Positions 42,964 through 51,495 of a stretch of 64,000 bases of DNA are shown here, piece after piece. This DNA is from Erythrobacteraceae bacterium Alg239-R51 (GTDB lineage Bacteria; Pseudomonadota; Alphaproteobacteria; Sphingomonadales; Sphingomonadaceae). The stretch is from the NCBI GenBank assembly GCA_947331495.1, contig CAMZOI010000001.1, positions 1,364,001 to 1,428,000 of the forward strand, in the 5' to 3' direction. The translations under genes were made by a program, and so were the position numbers. The notes under the pieces were generated by a model. It was given only the letters and a program-made list of their open reading frames with translations. It had not been told where the DNA came from and made no database searches. Within the stretch, counting starts at the first letter, position 1. Every line of letters starts with the position of its first letter.

Positions 42964-42991
42964 CACATAGCGGTATGGCGCAGAATTGCAA
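42964..42991 (-). promoter_or_regulatory. Probable promoter of the rpsF-rpsR-rplI operon
   Basis: On the minus strand TTGCAA (42991-42986) and TATGTG (42969-42964) are 16 bases apart; transcription would start near 42957. The leader (42957-42863) contains a GC-rich block with a CCGG...GGGGCCCC stretch around 42900-42925 that could fold. Confidence 0.45.
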
Positions 42992-43061
42992 GGCTGGTTT
43001 GGGACTTGCCGCGGCGCAGCAAGCGAGGCAGGGGACGGTTCCTTGCAAACAGGAGACACGC

Positions 43062-44036
43062 GTGCCCGGCGGACTGGTAGCCCTTCTCGACGACGTATCG
43101 ATCATCGCCCGGACCGCGGCGGCCTCGGTCGACGATATTGCCGCCGCCGCAGGTCGGGCGGGGTCGAAGACGGCGGGGGTGGTCATCGACGATGCCGCCG
43201 TCACGCCATCCTACGTCACCGGCCTTTCCCCGGCGCGCGAATTGCCGATCATCTGGGCGATTACCAAAGGCAGTTTCAAGAACAAGCTGCTGATCCTCTT
43301 GCCCGGCGCGGTACTGCTCAGCGAATTTCTGCCAGGCGCGATCATCTTCATCCTGATGCTGGGTGGTCTTTTCCTGTCCTATGAAGGGGCGGAGAAGGTC
43401 ATGGAGAAGCTGGGCGCCGAAAAGCACGGCAAGACCGTCGATGATGTCATCGAGGACCCGGCGAAGTTCGAGAAACAGCGCATAGCAGGCGCCATCCGAA
43501 CCGACCTGATCCTTTCTGCGGAAATCATGGCAATCGTGCTGAACGAGCTGTCGAACGAGGCGATCGCCGATACCTTCTGGGGCCGCGGCATTGCACTTGG
43601 CCTCGTTGCAATCGCAGTCACGATCGCGGTCTATGGCTCGGTCGCGCTGATTGTGAAAATGGACGATTTCGGGCTGCACCTGACGACGAAGGAGTCGAGC
43701 GGTGCTCAGAGCTTTGGTCGTTTCCTGCTTCGTGCCATGCCCAAGCTGCTCACCGCATTGTCCGTAATCGGCACGGTAGCGATGCTGTGGGTCGGTGGCG
43801 GTATCCTGCTGCATGCCATGCACGAATTCGGTTTCGATCCGGTCTATGACGCGGCGCACGGGCTGGAATATGCGGTCAAGAACGCCACCGGAGGGATGGG
43901 CGGCCTGCTGGGCTGGTTGACCTACGCCGCGCTATCAGCCCTGCTGGCGCTGGGCGTTGGCGCAGTCATCGCTTTCGTGCTGCACAAGGTGCTTCGCATG
44001 GGCCACGGCGTCGGCGAGAATGCCGAAGCGCATTGA
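43062..44036 (+). CDS. DUF808 family membrane protein (YedI-like)
   Basis: The 324-residue protein belongs to the DUF808/YedI family: GGLVALLDDVSIIARTAAAS, GSKTAGVVIDDAAVTPSYVTG, LPIIWAITKGSFKNKLLIL and YEGAEKVMEKL in order, with about six to seven membrane segments. No function is established. The start is GTG 43062, chosen because AGGAGA ends five bases upstream; an in-frame ATG (42975) lies inside the rpsF promoter. It is divergent from rpsF and converges on the Mur ligase gene with a 12-base gap. Confidence 0.9.
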   Translation: MPGGLVALLDDVSIIARTAAASVDDIAAAAGRAGSKTAGVVIDDAAVTPSYVTGLSPARELPIIWAITKGSFKNKLLILLPGAVLLSEFLPGAIIFILMLGGLFLSYEGAEKVMEKLGAEKHGKTVDDVIEDPAKFEKQRIAGAIRTDLILSAEIMAIVLNELSNEAIADTFWGRGIALGLVAIAVTIAVYGSVALIVKMDDFGLHLTTKESSGAQSFGRFLLRAMPKLLTALSVIGTVAMLWVGGGILLHAMHEFGFDPVYDAAHGLEYAVKNATGGMGGLLGWLTYAALSALLALGVGAVIAFVLHKVLRMGHGVGENAEAH

Positions 44037-44048
44037 ACTTGGCATTTG

Positions 44049-45476
44049 TCAGGCCAAGCGGTCGAACAAAGCCTTGGCAAAGGTGGTCAGCGTGTCATCG
44101 CGCGCGCCCATGACCACGATCCGGTCCCCAGGAGCGGCGACATTGGCAATCCGGTCGCTCACTGCCTTGCGACTGGGTATGTATTCGGCACGCCCGCCAG
44201 CTTGTTCGATCAGCCGCACGATCCGTTCGCTGCCTTGGCTTCGGTCGACGGTACCGCCGAAGTAGACCGGGTCGCACAGGACTACCAGGTCGTCTGGGCC
44301 GAGTTCCTCGGCGAAAGTCTGTGCCAATTCCTCGCCCATTTGCTGCAACGGGCCGTAGCCATGGGGTTGAAAGAACACGATGACGCGTCCCGGATGCGCT
44401 TTCAACGTGCGCAGGGTTGCCGCGCATTTTTCAGGATTGTGTCCGAAATCGTCGATGACGGTGATGGCCGAAACAGTGGTCCCGATCACGTCGAAACGCC
44501 GCGCGAGACCTTCGAACCCGGCGAGCGCCTCGACTGCAACGGCAACGGGAACACCCGCTGCCGCAGCACCCGCGATGGCGCCAAGCGCGTTCGAGAGATT
44601 GTGACGACCCGGCATGTGCAGTGTGAGCGCATGCTCGCTGCCATCGTGACGGTCGATCACCATCGCCGCCTGACGTAGCGGACCTTCGGCGATACTATCG
44701 GCAACCACGCCGATCTGAGCTTTTTCCTGCGAAATCCCGAAGGTGATGGCCTCTTTCGCGTGCGGCAGCAGAGCAAGCGCTTCATCGTCGTCCGCGTTGA
44801 TGACCGAGATGCGGCTGCGCGACAGGTAATCACCGAACAACTGGCGCAATTCCTCCATGCTCTTGTGGTCCAGGCTGACATTGAGAAGGATGCCGACCGC
44901 CGGGCGATAGAGCGCGATCGATCCGTCGCTCTCGTCGACCTCGCTGACATAGATGCTCTGCCCGCCCACCACCGCGCTGGCATAGGGCCGTTCGGGCGAG
45001 ACGAAGTTCTTCATCACCGCGCCGTTCATGATCGTCGGTTCGCGCCCGCACGCCTGGAGGATCCAGCCAAGCATTCCGGTCACGGTGGATTTGCCGCTGG
45101 TCCCGGCCACGGCAAGGCCTGCTCCGCTGGTGTTGAACAGGATCGAATTGAGCTCGGCCCGGGACAGGCGAAGGCATTCCAGCTCATTGGCGCGCTTTGC
45201 ATCGGGCACGCTATCCTCGACCGCGGCGGATGCGACCAGGACCTGCTCGCCGGAAGTTATTCCGCTGCCGTCCTGGGGATGAAGTTCGAAACCCTGCCGT
45301 TCCAGCGAGGCGAATTTTTCCGGCAGGCGACCCTGGTCGAAACTGCGGTCAGATCCTGCGACCTGCGCACCGCGCCCTGCCAGTATCTGGGCCAGCGGCA
45401 ACATTCCCGACCCCCCGATGCCGCAGAAGAAGAACGGGCGTGCGAACAGGTCCTCGGGGCTGGGCATATCAGTCAT
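44049..45476 (-). CDS. Mur ligase family protein, MurC/Mpl type
   Basis: The 475-residue protein has the three Mur ligase domains: N-terminal UDP-binding FFFCGIGGSGMLPLAQILAG, central ATP-binding VAGTSGKSTVTGMLGWIL (GTSGKST where MurC/Mpl usually have GTHGKT), EVDESDGSIALY and NVSLDHKS, then PGRHNLSNALGAIAGA and the C-terminal DDFGHNPEKCAATLRTLK and FQPHGYGPL. MurC adds L-Ala to UDP-MurNAc; Mpl attaches recycled tripeptide. The divergent LD-carboxypeptidase gene 56 bases away, which makes that tripeptide, favours a recycling role. No dcw cluster is present, which argues against the housekeeping MurC. Confidence 0.82.
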   Translation of the reverse strand: MTDMPSPEDLFARPFFFCGIGGSGMLPLAQILAGRGAQVAGSDRSFDQGRLPEKFASLERQGFELHPQDGSGITSGEQVLVASAAVEDSVPDAKRANELECLRLSRAELNSILFNTSGAGLAVAGTSGKSTVTGMLGWILQACGREPTIMNGAVMKNFVSPERPYASAVVGGQSIYVSEVDESDGSIALYRPAVGILLNVSLDHKSMEELRQLFGDYLSRSRISVINADDDEALALLPHAKEAITFGISQEKAQIGVVADSIAEGPLRQAAMVIDRHDGSEHALTLHMPGRHNLSNALGAIAGAAAAGVPVAVAVEALAGFEGLARRFDVIGTTVSAITVIDDFGHNPEKCAATLRTLKAHPGRVIVFFQPHGYGPLQQMGEELAQTFAEELGPDDLVVLCDPVYFGGTVDRSQGSERIVRLIEQAGGRAEYIPSRKAVSDRIANVAAPGDRIVVMGARDDTLTTFAKALFDRLA

Positions 45477-45532
45477 GGACAGCTTCGCTATGCAGTTGTG
45501 TCGGGGAACACAAGCGGGCTAGAAGCGCGCCC

Positions 45533-46372
45533 GTGCCCCGACGCTTCAGCAACATTGCCATCTGCGCGCCTGCAACTGCGTTGAGACGCGAATATGCCGA
45601 GCGCGTGCAGGCCCTCGCGGCCGAGGAATTTCCTGCTATCACGCTTCATTTCCATGACCAGTGTTTCGTGCGTGAAGGGCATTTTGCAGGATCGGACGAA
45701 GTGCGGCTGAACGCCTTGCTCGAATGCGCGAACGATCCGCAATTCGATGCGGTCTGGTTCGCCAAGGGCGGCTACGGATCGAACCGGATCGCGCAGCGAG
45801 CCCTCGATCGGCTTGGCGCGAATGCGAACAAGAAGGCGTATCTCGGCTATTCCGATTGCGGCACCTTGCTCGGCGCCTTGTATCGTGCCCGGATCGGCAC
45901 GCCGGTTCACGCGCCGATGCCGATCGACGTCAAGCGCGAAGGCGGCGAAGAGGCTATCCGCCGGGTGCTGGACTACATGGCGGGCGGTGACAGCGGCCTG
46001 GAACCAGGTCTGTGTGGCCCGCCGGCGGTCGCCTTCAACCTCTATACCCTGGCCATGCTGGTCGGCACGCAATTCATGCCGAACCTTGCCGGACACGAAG
46101 TGCTGATCGAGGAGGTTGGCGAATACGAATACGCCGTCGATCGCCTGCTGTTTCACCTGGTCGAGAACCTGCGCGATATTGCTGGACTGCGGCTGGGCGA
46201 GGTTTCCGCGATCCCGGAAAACACCCGTCCGTTCGGCGCTTCGGTCGAGCAGATCGCGCGGTACTGGTGCGAGCGAGCGGGGATACCCTATCTCGGCCGG
46301 GCCGCAATCGGCCATTCCCCGGCCAACAGGATAGTGCCCTTCGGGCTTGAGGCGCGCGGCCCGCACTCCTAA
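45533..46372 (+). CDS. LD-carboxypeptidase (S66 family)
   Basis: LdcA-type enzymes remove the terminal D-Ala from murein tetrapeptides in the cytoplasm during recycling. The 279-residue protein has the nucleophile serine in FAKGGYGSNRIAQRAL (about residues 78-93), the Glu of EEVGEYEYAVDRLL and the catalytic His in AAIGHSPANRIVPFG, a Ser-His-Glu triad. The best start is GTG 45533 (PRRFSNIAICAPAT); it lacks a strong ribosome binding site and no better in-frame start exists. It is divergent from the Mur ligase gene and 23 bases before fabD. Confidence 0.88.
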   Translation: MPRRFSNIAICAPATALRREYAERVQALAAEEFPAITLHFHDQCFVREGHFAGSDEVRLNALLECANDPQFDAVWFAKGGYGSNRIAQRALDRLGANANKKAYLGYSDCGTLLGALYRARIGTPVHAPMPIDVKREGGEEAIRRVLDYMAGGDSGLEPGLCGPPAVAFNLYTLAMLVGTQFMPNLAGHEVLIEEVGEYEYAVDRLLFHLVENLRDIAGLRLGEVSAIPENTRPFGASVEQIARYWCERAGIPYLGRAAIGHSPANRIVPFGLEARGPHS

Positions 46373-46395
46373 GCGCACTTGGCAAGGAGAATTTC

Positions 46396-47334
46396 ATGAT
46401 AGCATTCATCTTCCCCGGACAGGGAAGCCAGAAGGTCGGCATGGGCGCCGATCTCGCCGAGGCCAGCGCGTATGCCCGCGAGGTTTTCGAAGAAGTCGAC
46501 GAGGCACTCAAGCAGAACCTGTCGGGCCTGATGCGCGAAGGACCCGAAAGCGAGCTGACCATGACCGCGAATGCGCAGCCTGCGATCATGGCCAATTCGT
46601 TGGCCACCTTACGCGTTCTGGAAAAGGAATTCGACGTGGTCCTGGCCGAAAAAGCCGACTGCGTCGCCGGTCACTCACTTGGCGAATACAGCGCGCTGTG
46701 CGCCACAGGAGCGTTTTCGCTGACCGAAACCGCCAAGCTGCTACGCCTGCGCGGTATCGCGATGCAGGACGCCGTGCCTATCGGGCTGGGCGCGATGGCG
46801 GCGCTTCTCGGCGCCGATATCGAGAAAGCCACCGCCCTTGCCGAAGCGGCGGCGCAGGGTCAGGTGTGCGAAGTTGCCAATGACAACGATCCCGGCCAGG
46901 TCGTCATTTCCGGCCATGCCGAGGCCATCGACCTGGCGATCGAGCTGGCCAAGGTTCACGGGATCAAGCGGGGCATCAAGCTGCCGGTTTCCGCACCGTT
47001 TCACTGTTCCTTGATGCAGCCTGCCGCCACGCGGATGAAGCTTGCGCTCAACAACACGCCGCCACGGGCATTTACCGTTCCACTTTACGCCAATGTCACC
47101 GCTTCGCGCGTCACCGATCCGGCGCAGGAGCGGGATTATTTGGTGGAGCAGATAACCGGTCGTGTACGCTGGCGCGAAAGCGTGCTGGCGATGCGTGAAG
47201 CCGGAGTCGATAAGTTCGTCGAACTGGGTGGCAAGGTCCTGTCGCCGATGGTCGGTCGGATCGACAAGGATGCCGAGACCGAAAGCCTGGTCACGATGGA
47301 CGATCTTGAAAGTTTCGCGAAGGGGAGCGCATGA
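46396..47334 (+). CDS. fabD: Malonyl-CoA:ACP transacylase
   Basis: FabD moves malonyl groups from CoA to ACP for fatty acid synthesis. The 312-residue protein starts MIAFIFPGQGSQKVGMGADL, has the nucleophile in VAGHSLGEYSALCATGA (GHSLG), the Arg of LRLRGIAMQDAVPIGLGAMA and the His of LPVSAPFHCSLMQPA. The ATG at 46396 has AAGGAGA upstream. fabG overlaps its stop. Confidence 0.97.
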   Translation: MIAFIFPGQGSQKVGMGADLAEASAYAREVFEEVDEALKQNLSGLMREGPESELTMTANAQPAIMANSLATLRVLEKEFDVVLAEKADCVAGHSLGEYSALCATGAFSLTETAKLLRLRGIAMQDAVPIGLGAMAALLGADIEKATALAEAAAQGQVCEVANDNDPGQVVISGHAEAIDLAIELAKVHGIKRGIKLPVSAPFHCSLMQPAATRMKLALNNTPPRAFTVPLYANVTASRVTDPAQERDYLVEQITGRVRWRESVLAMREAGVDKFVELGGKVLSPMVGRIDKDAETESLVTMDDLESFAKGSA

Positions 47335-48086
47335 TGTTTTCACTCGAAGGAAAGACCGCTCTCGTGACCGGTGCCAGCGGCGGGATCGGTTCGTCGATCG
47401 CCTATGCCCTGGCGCGGCAGGGCGCACGCCTGGCACTGTCGGGCTCCAACGGCAGCAAGCTGCGCGCTTTTCGCGAGCAGTTGAACGACGAGTTCGGACA
47501 CGACCATGTCGAGATCACCTGCGACCTATCGAACAAGGAGCAGGTCGAGGAACTAGTGCCCGCCACCTTGGACACGCTCGGCACGATGGACATCCTGGTG
47601 AACAATGCCGGCATCACGCGCGACAATCTTGCCATGCGGATGAAGGACGAGGAATGGGACGAGGTGGTCCGCATTAATCTGGAGGCGAGTTTTCGCCTGA
47701 TGCGCGCCAGCGCACGACCTATGATGAAAGCCAGGGGTGGCCGGATCATCTCCATCACCAGCGTGGTAGGGCACACGGGTAACCCGGGCCAGATGAACTA
47801 TGTCGCGGCCAAGGCCGGGTTGACGGGCATGAGCAAGAGCCTGGCGCAGGAGCTTGCCAGCCGGAACATCACCGTCAATTGCGTGGCGCCAGGTTTTATT
47901 CGCACCGCGATGACCGAGCAGCTAGACGACAAGCAGAAGGATGCGATCAACGGCCGTATCCCGATGGGCCGCATGGGCGAGGGCGACGAGGTCGGTGCTG
48001 CTATCGCTTTCCTCGCCAGCGACGAGGCTGCGTATGTCACCGGCCAGACGCTGCACGTAAACGGCGGCATGGCAATGCTGAGCTGA
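47331..48086 (+). CDS. fabG: 3-oxoacyl-[acyl-carrier-protein] reductase FabG
   Basis: FabG reduces beta-ketoacyl-ACP with NADPH in each elongation cycle. This SDR of about 250 residues has LVTGASGGIGSSIAYALARQ, ILVNNAGITRDNLAMRMKDE (the NNAGITRDNL block is typical of FabG), catalytic Ser in ISITSVVGHTGNPGQMNY, YxxxK in NYVAAKAGLTGM and the C-terminal TGQTLHVNGGMAM. The start is one of two adjacent ATGs (47331 or 47334), overlapping the fabD stop. No acpP follows directly; dnaN is next after 148 bases. Confidence 0.96.
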   Translation: MMFSLEGKTALVTGASGGIGSSIAYALARQGARLALSGSNGSKLRAFREQLNDEFGHDHVEITCDLSNKEQVEELVPATLDTLGTMDILVNNAGITRDNLAMRMKDEEWDEVVRINLEASFRLMRASARPMMKARGGRIISITSVVGHTGNPGQMNYVAAKAGLTGMSKSLAQELASRNITVNCVAPGFIRTAMTEQLDDKQKDAINGRIPMGRMGEGDEVGAAIAFLASDEAAYVTGQTLHVNGGMAMLS

Positions 48087-48234
48087 ACCACGCCACTTTA
48101 TCCCCAAGCAATTCCGGCCACTGCGCAATGAACCTTGCTCCGCATGTCACCCCCGCTAAGGTCGCCATCCATATTCCGGCGCTGGTGGGGCGAATCCGGC
48201 CGGCCGTGCGCCCAAAAGGGACGAAAGTAGGACC

Positions 48235-49362
48235 ATGAAGGCCACCATCGAACGCGCGACGTTGCTGCGCTGTCTTTCCCACGTCCAGTCGGTCGTGGAA
48301 CGCCGCAACACCATCCCGATCCTTTCCAACGTTTTGATCGAGGCGGAGGGGAACAATTCGCTCAAGGTCATGGCGACCGATCTCGACCTCCAGGTGGTGG
48401 AGCATATGGAAGCTGCCGGCGTGGAGAGCGAAGGCGCGGTTACGGTGTCGGCGCATCTGCTGTTCGACATCGCGCGCAAGCTGCCCGACGGTTCGCAGGT
48501 AAGTCTCGAGACCGCCGAAAACCGGATGACAGTCAAGGCCGGGCGCAGCCGCTTCTCGCTTCCCACTTTGCCGCGCGACGATTTCCCGGTGATCGTGGAG
48601 GGCGATCTGCCCACCAGCTTTGAACTGGCGGCCAAGACGCTGGCCGAACTGATCGATCGCACGCGTTTTGCGATCTCGACCGAAGAAACGCGGTATTACC
48701 TCAACGGGATATTCTTTCATGTCTCGGACGATGACCGGCCGGTGCTGAAAGCTGCTGCGACCGACGGCCACCGTCTTGCCCGTTTCACCATCGACCGGCC
48801 CGACGGGGCGGATGGCATGCCCGATGTGATCGTGCCGCGCAAAGCGGTGGCAGAATTGCGCAAGCTGCTCGATGAAAGCATGGACGGCAATGTCCAGATC
48901 GACCTGTCGGCCAGCAAGATCCGCTTTACCCTTGGCGGCGAGGGTGGGGTGGTCCTGACCAGCAAGCTGATCGACGGGACCTTCCCCGATTATTCGCGCG
49001 TCATTCCAACGGGCAATGACAAATTGTTGAAAGTCGATCCGAAAAGCTTCCACGAAGGTGTCGATCGCGTGGCGACCATTGCCACTGAGAAAACCCGCGC
49101 AGTCAAGATGGGTCTGGAAAAGGACAAGGTGGTCCTGACCGTAACCAGCCCTGACAACGGCACCGCGACCGAGGAACTGTCCGCGGAATACGCAGCGGAT
49201 GGCTTCGAGATCGGATTCAATGCGACCTATTTAAAGGACATCCTCAACCAGATCGACAGCGATACAGTGGAAATCCACCTCGCCGACGCCGGTGCACCCA
49301 CACTGATCCGCAAGAACGATAACAGCCCCGCCCTATACGTGCTGATGCCGATGCGGGTCTAG
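48235..49362 (+). CDS. dnaN: DNA polymerase III beta subunit (sliding clamp)
   Basis: DnaN is the homodimeric ring that tethers DNA polymerase III. The 375-residue protein starts MKATIERATLLRCLSHVQSV and has VERRNTIPILSNVLIEAEGN, FAISTEETRYYLNGIFFHVS, VIVPRKAVAELRKLLDES and the C-terminal SPALYVLMPMRV that lines the client-binding pocket. Length and three-domain structure are typical. It is not next to dnaA or recF in the window. Confidence 0.97.
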   Translation: MKATIERATLLRCLSHVQSVVERRNTIPILSNVLIEAEGNNSLKVMATDLDLQVVEHMEAAGVESEGAVTVSAHLLFDIARKLPDGSQVSLETAENRMTVKAGRSRFSLPTLPRDDFPVIVEGDLPTSFELAAKTLAELIDRTRFAISTEETRYYLNGIFFHVSDDDRPVLKAAATDGHRLARFTIDRPDGADGMPDVIVPRKAVAELRKLLDESMDGNVQIDLSASKIRFTLGGEGGVVLTSKLIDGTFPDYSRVIPTGNDKLLKVDPKSFHEGVDRVATIATEKTRAVKMGLEKDKVVLTVTSPDNGTATEELSAEYAADGFEIGFNATYLKDILNQIDSDTVEIHLADAGAPTLIRKNDNSPALYVLMPMRV

Positions 49363-49417
49363 GCACTCGCAATCCGGCTCGGCGGCCGCTAGCATTTCCT
49401 CGCAAGGGAGAGATGCA

Positions 49418-50488
49418 ATGCAGCAGGTTCATGTCGACAAGACCGATATAACGCAAGCCGAACTGGTCGAGCTTGAACAGGGCGCGCTTGCCCCAGACGC
49501 GGTCAGGCTCGAGGTCGAGAGCTTCTCGGTCACGAGCAACAACGTGACTTACGCGGTGGTCGGTGATGGATTCGGCTACTGGAATTTCTTTCCTGCCCCG
49601 GAAGGCAAGGGGATCGTCCCGATGTGGGGGCACGCTCGCGTTGTCGAGAGCAACCATCCCGCCATCGCGGTCGGCGAACGAGTTTACGGCTACCTGCCGA
49701 TGGCGAGCCAACTGGATGTCGTGCCGGGCAAGGTCTCGAAGAGCGGTTTTGTTGATAGTGCCGAGCATCGTCAGCCGATGAGCCCGATCTACAATCAGTA
49801 TTCGCGGCTTGACGGCGATCCCGAACACGATCCGGTGCGCGAGGGCGAGCGGATGATTTTCGGTCCGCTGTTCAAGACCGGGTTCCTGATCGAGTATTTC
49901 ATGCGCTCCGAGGAATGGTTCGGTGCGCAGAACCTCGTTATCACCAGCGCATCGTCGAAAACCGCAATGGGTCTGGCCAGCGTCGCCAAGCACCGTTCGC
50001 CCGATATCCGGCGCCTGGGACTGACGTCTCGCGGCAATGTCGAATTCGTGAAAGCAAGCGGACTTTACGATGATGTGCTCTCTTATGACGCCGTGGCAGA
50101 TCTAACCCCAATTTCCAGCGTAGCGGTCGATTTCGCAGGCAATTCCAGCCTGTTAGGCAAGATTCACGAGCATTTTGGCGATGCGCTGAAGTATTCGTGC
50201 ATGGTCGGGGCGACGCATATCGAGGAGCGGGGCGGCGGTACCGAAGATTTGCCCGGACCGAGACCCACGCTGTTTTTCGCGCCCGACCACGCGGTAGCGC
50301 TGTTCAAGGAATTGGGCCCTGAAGGGGCCGGACGGCAAATGGCAGATAGCTGGCGCGCCTTTCTCGCCGATGCAGGCGACAGCGTGACAATCGAGAGACA
50401 TGGCGGGCTCGAAGCGGCGCGCGACGTGTTCGTCCGGATGGTTGGCGGAGACGTGGACCCTGCCAAGGGAATTGTCATCGAGCCCTAG
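49418..50488 (+). CDS. DUF2855 family protein
   Basis: The 356-residue protein matches the uncharacterised DUF2855 family: RLEVESFSVTSNNVTYAVVG, FGYWNFFPAPEGKGIVPMWG, GERVYGYLPMASQLDVVPGK, and IFGPLFKTGFLIEYFM. The order (a GroES-like N-terminal part, then a nucleotide-binding-like core LVITSASSKTAMGLASV) resembles medium-chain dehydrogenases without the usual GxGxxG, so an oxidoreductase role is inferred only. AAGGGAGAG precedes the ATG. Its stop shares CTAG with the stop of the converging oxidoreductase gene. Confidence 0.87.
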   Translation: MQQVHVDKTDITQAELVELEQGALAPDAVRLEVESFSVTSNNVTYAVVGDGFGYWNFFPAPEGKGIVPMWGHARVVESNHPAIAVGERVYGYLPMASQLDVVPGKVSKSGFVDSAEHRQPMSPIYNQYSRLDGDPEHDPVREGERMIFGPLFKTGFLIEYFMRSEEWFGAQNLVITSASSKTAMGLASVAKHRSPDIRRLGLTSRGNVEFVKASGLYDDVLSYDAVADLTPISSVAVDFAGNSSLLGKIHEHFGDALKYSCMVGATHIEERGGGTEDLPGPRPTLFFAPDHAVALFKELGPEGAGRQMADSWRAFLADAGDSVTIERHGGLEAARDVFVRMVGGDVDPAKGIVIEP

Positions 50489-51495
50489 ATCTCCACGGCG
50501 ATCTTGCCAAAGTGCTTGTTCGCTTCTTGGTGACGGAAGGCGTCGGCCAGGTCGGCGAGCGCGAATGTATCGCTGATGACCGGCTTGATGCCGTTCGCCT
50601 CGATCGCGGCGATCATGTCCTGCTGCATCGCGCGGCTGCCGACGGTAAGGCCTTGCACGGTCAGGTTTTTCGAGAACAGGAGCGCTGTCTGGACCGGGCC
50701 GGCCATGCCGGTCAGAACGCCGATGAGCGAAACGTGCCCGCCAACGCGCGCGGCTAGCATGGATTGATCGAGAGTTCCCGGTCCCCCGACCTTGACCACG
50801 CAATCGACGCCGCGTCCGCCAGTCATTCCCAGCGCCTTGGGGCCCCAAGCTTCGATTTCCTTGTAGTTGATGACGTGGTCGGCACCGAGTTGCTTCACTC
50901 GTTCCAGCTTTTTATCGGAGGAGCTTGTTGCAATGACCGTCGCGCCCGCCGCCTTGGCAAACTGCAATGCGAAAATCGACACGCCGCCCGTTCCCTGAAC
51001 CAGCACGGTGTCCCCCGGTTTGAGAGCATAGTCTACGAACAGAGCGCGCCATGCCGTCAGTCCGGCGCAGGTCAGCGTGGCTGCCTCAGTATGGCTAAAG
51101 CCTTCCGGCGCGCGGGTGAACGCGGTCGCCGGCGCGGTAATGCTTTCGCGCGCAAAGCCGTCGATCCCGTCGCCCGGCACGCGGGTGAATGCACTTTGCG
51201 GAGGTGGACCGGTGAGCCATTCGGGAAAGAAGGTACTTACGACAGTGTCGCCACTGGCGAATTCGGTCACGCCTTCGCCAATGGCTGTCACAACACCTGC
51301 GCCGTCCGACATGGGGATGCGGCCCTGTTCGGTAGGGATCATTCCCTTGACGACGGCAAAGTCGTGGTAGTTCAGCGAACTGGCCTTCAGATCTACCGTG
51401 ATTTCGCCCGGGCCAGGCCGTGGCGCATCATCGATATCGACCAGTTCAAGACTGTCCAGTGTGGAAGGTGATGTACCTGTTCTGATAGCTTTCAT
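50485..51495 (-). CDS. Zinc-independent medium-chain dehydrogenase/quinone oxidoreductase-like protein
   Basis: The 336-residue MDR protein has the GroES-like N-terminal domain (SSLNYHDFAVVKGMIPTEQG, PMSDGAGVVTAIGEGVTEF) and a Rossmann domain with VLVQGTGGVSIFALQFAKAA, SSSDKKLERVKQLGADHVIN and GGRGVDCVVKVGG. The catalytic-zinc Cys/His set of alcohol dehydrogenases is absent, pointing to an NADPH-dependent reductase of the quinone/enoyl type. I chose ATG 51495, overlapping the deacylase stop by four bases; the frame is open upstream. It is the last gene of the phaC operon. Confidence 0.88.
   Translation of the reverse strand: MKAIRTGTSPSTLDSLELVDIDDAPRPGPGEITVDLKASSLNYHDFAVVKGMIPTEQGRIPMSDGAGVVTAIGEGVTEFASGDTVVSTFFPEWLTGPPPQSAFTRVPGDGIDGFARESITAPATAFTRAPEGFSHTEAATLTCAGLTAWRALFVDYALKPGDTVLVQGTGGVSIFALQFAKAAGATVIATSSSDKKLERVKQLGADHVINYKEIEAWGPKALGMTGGRGVDCVVKVGGPGTLDQSMLAARVGGHVSLIGVLTGMAGPVQTALLFSKNLTVQGLTVGSRAMQQDMIAAIEANGIKPVISDTFALADLADAFRHQEANKHFGKIAVEI

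Noticed and set aside
48098-48106. A DnaA-box-like TTATCCCCA upstream of dnaN, considered as a possible replication origin
   Set aside because: One mismatch to TTATCCACA, a single copy, no AT-rich unwinding region or neighbouring dnaA, hemE or parAB genes. dnaN alone does not mark the origin in this group.
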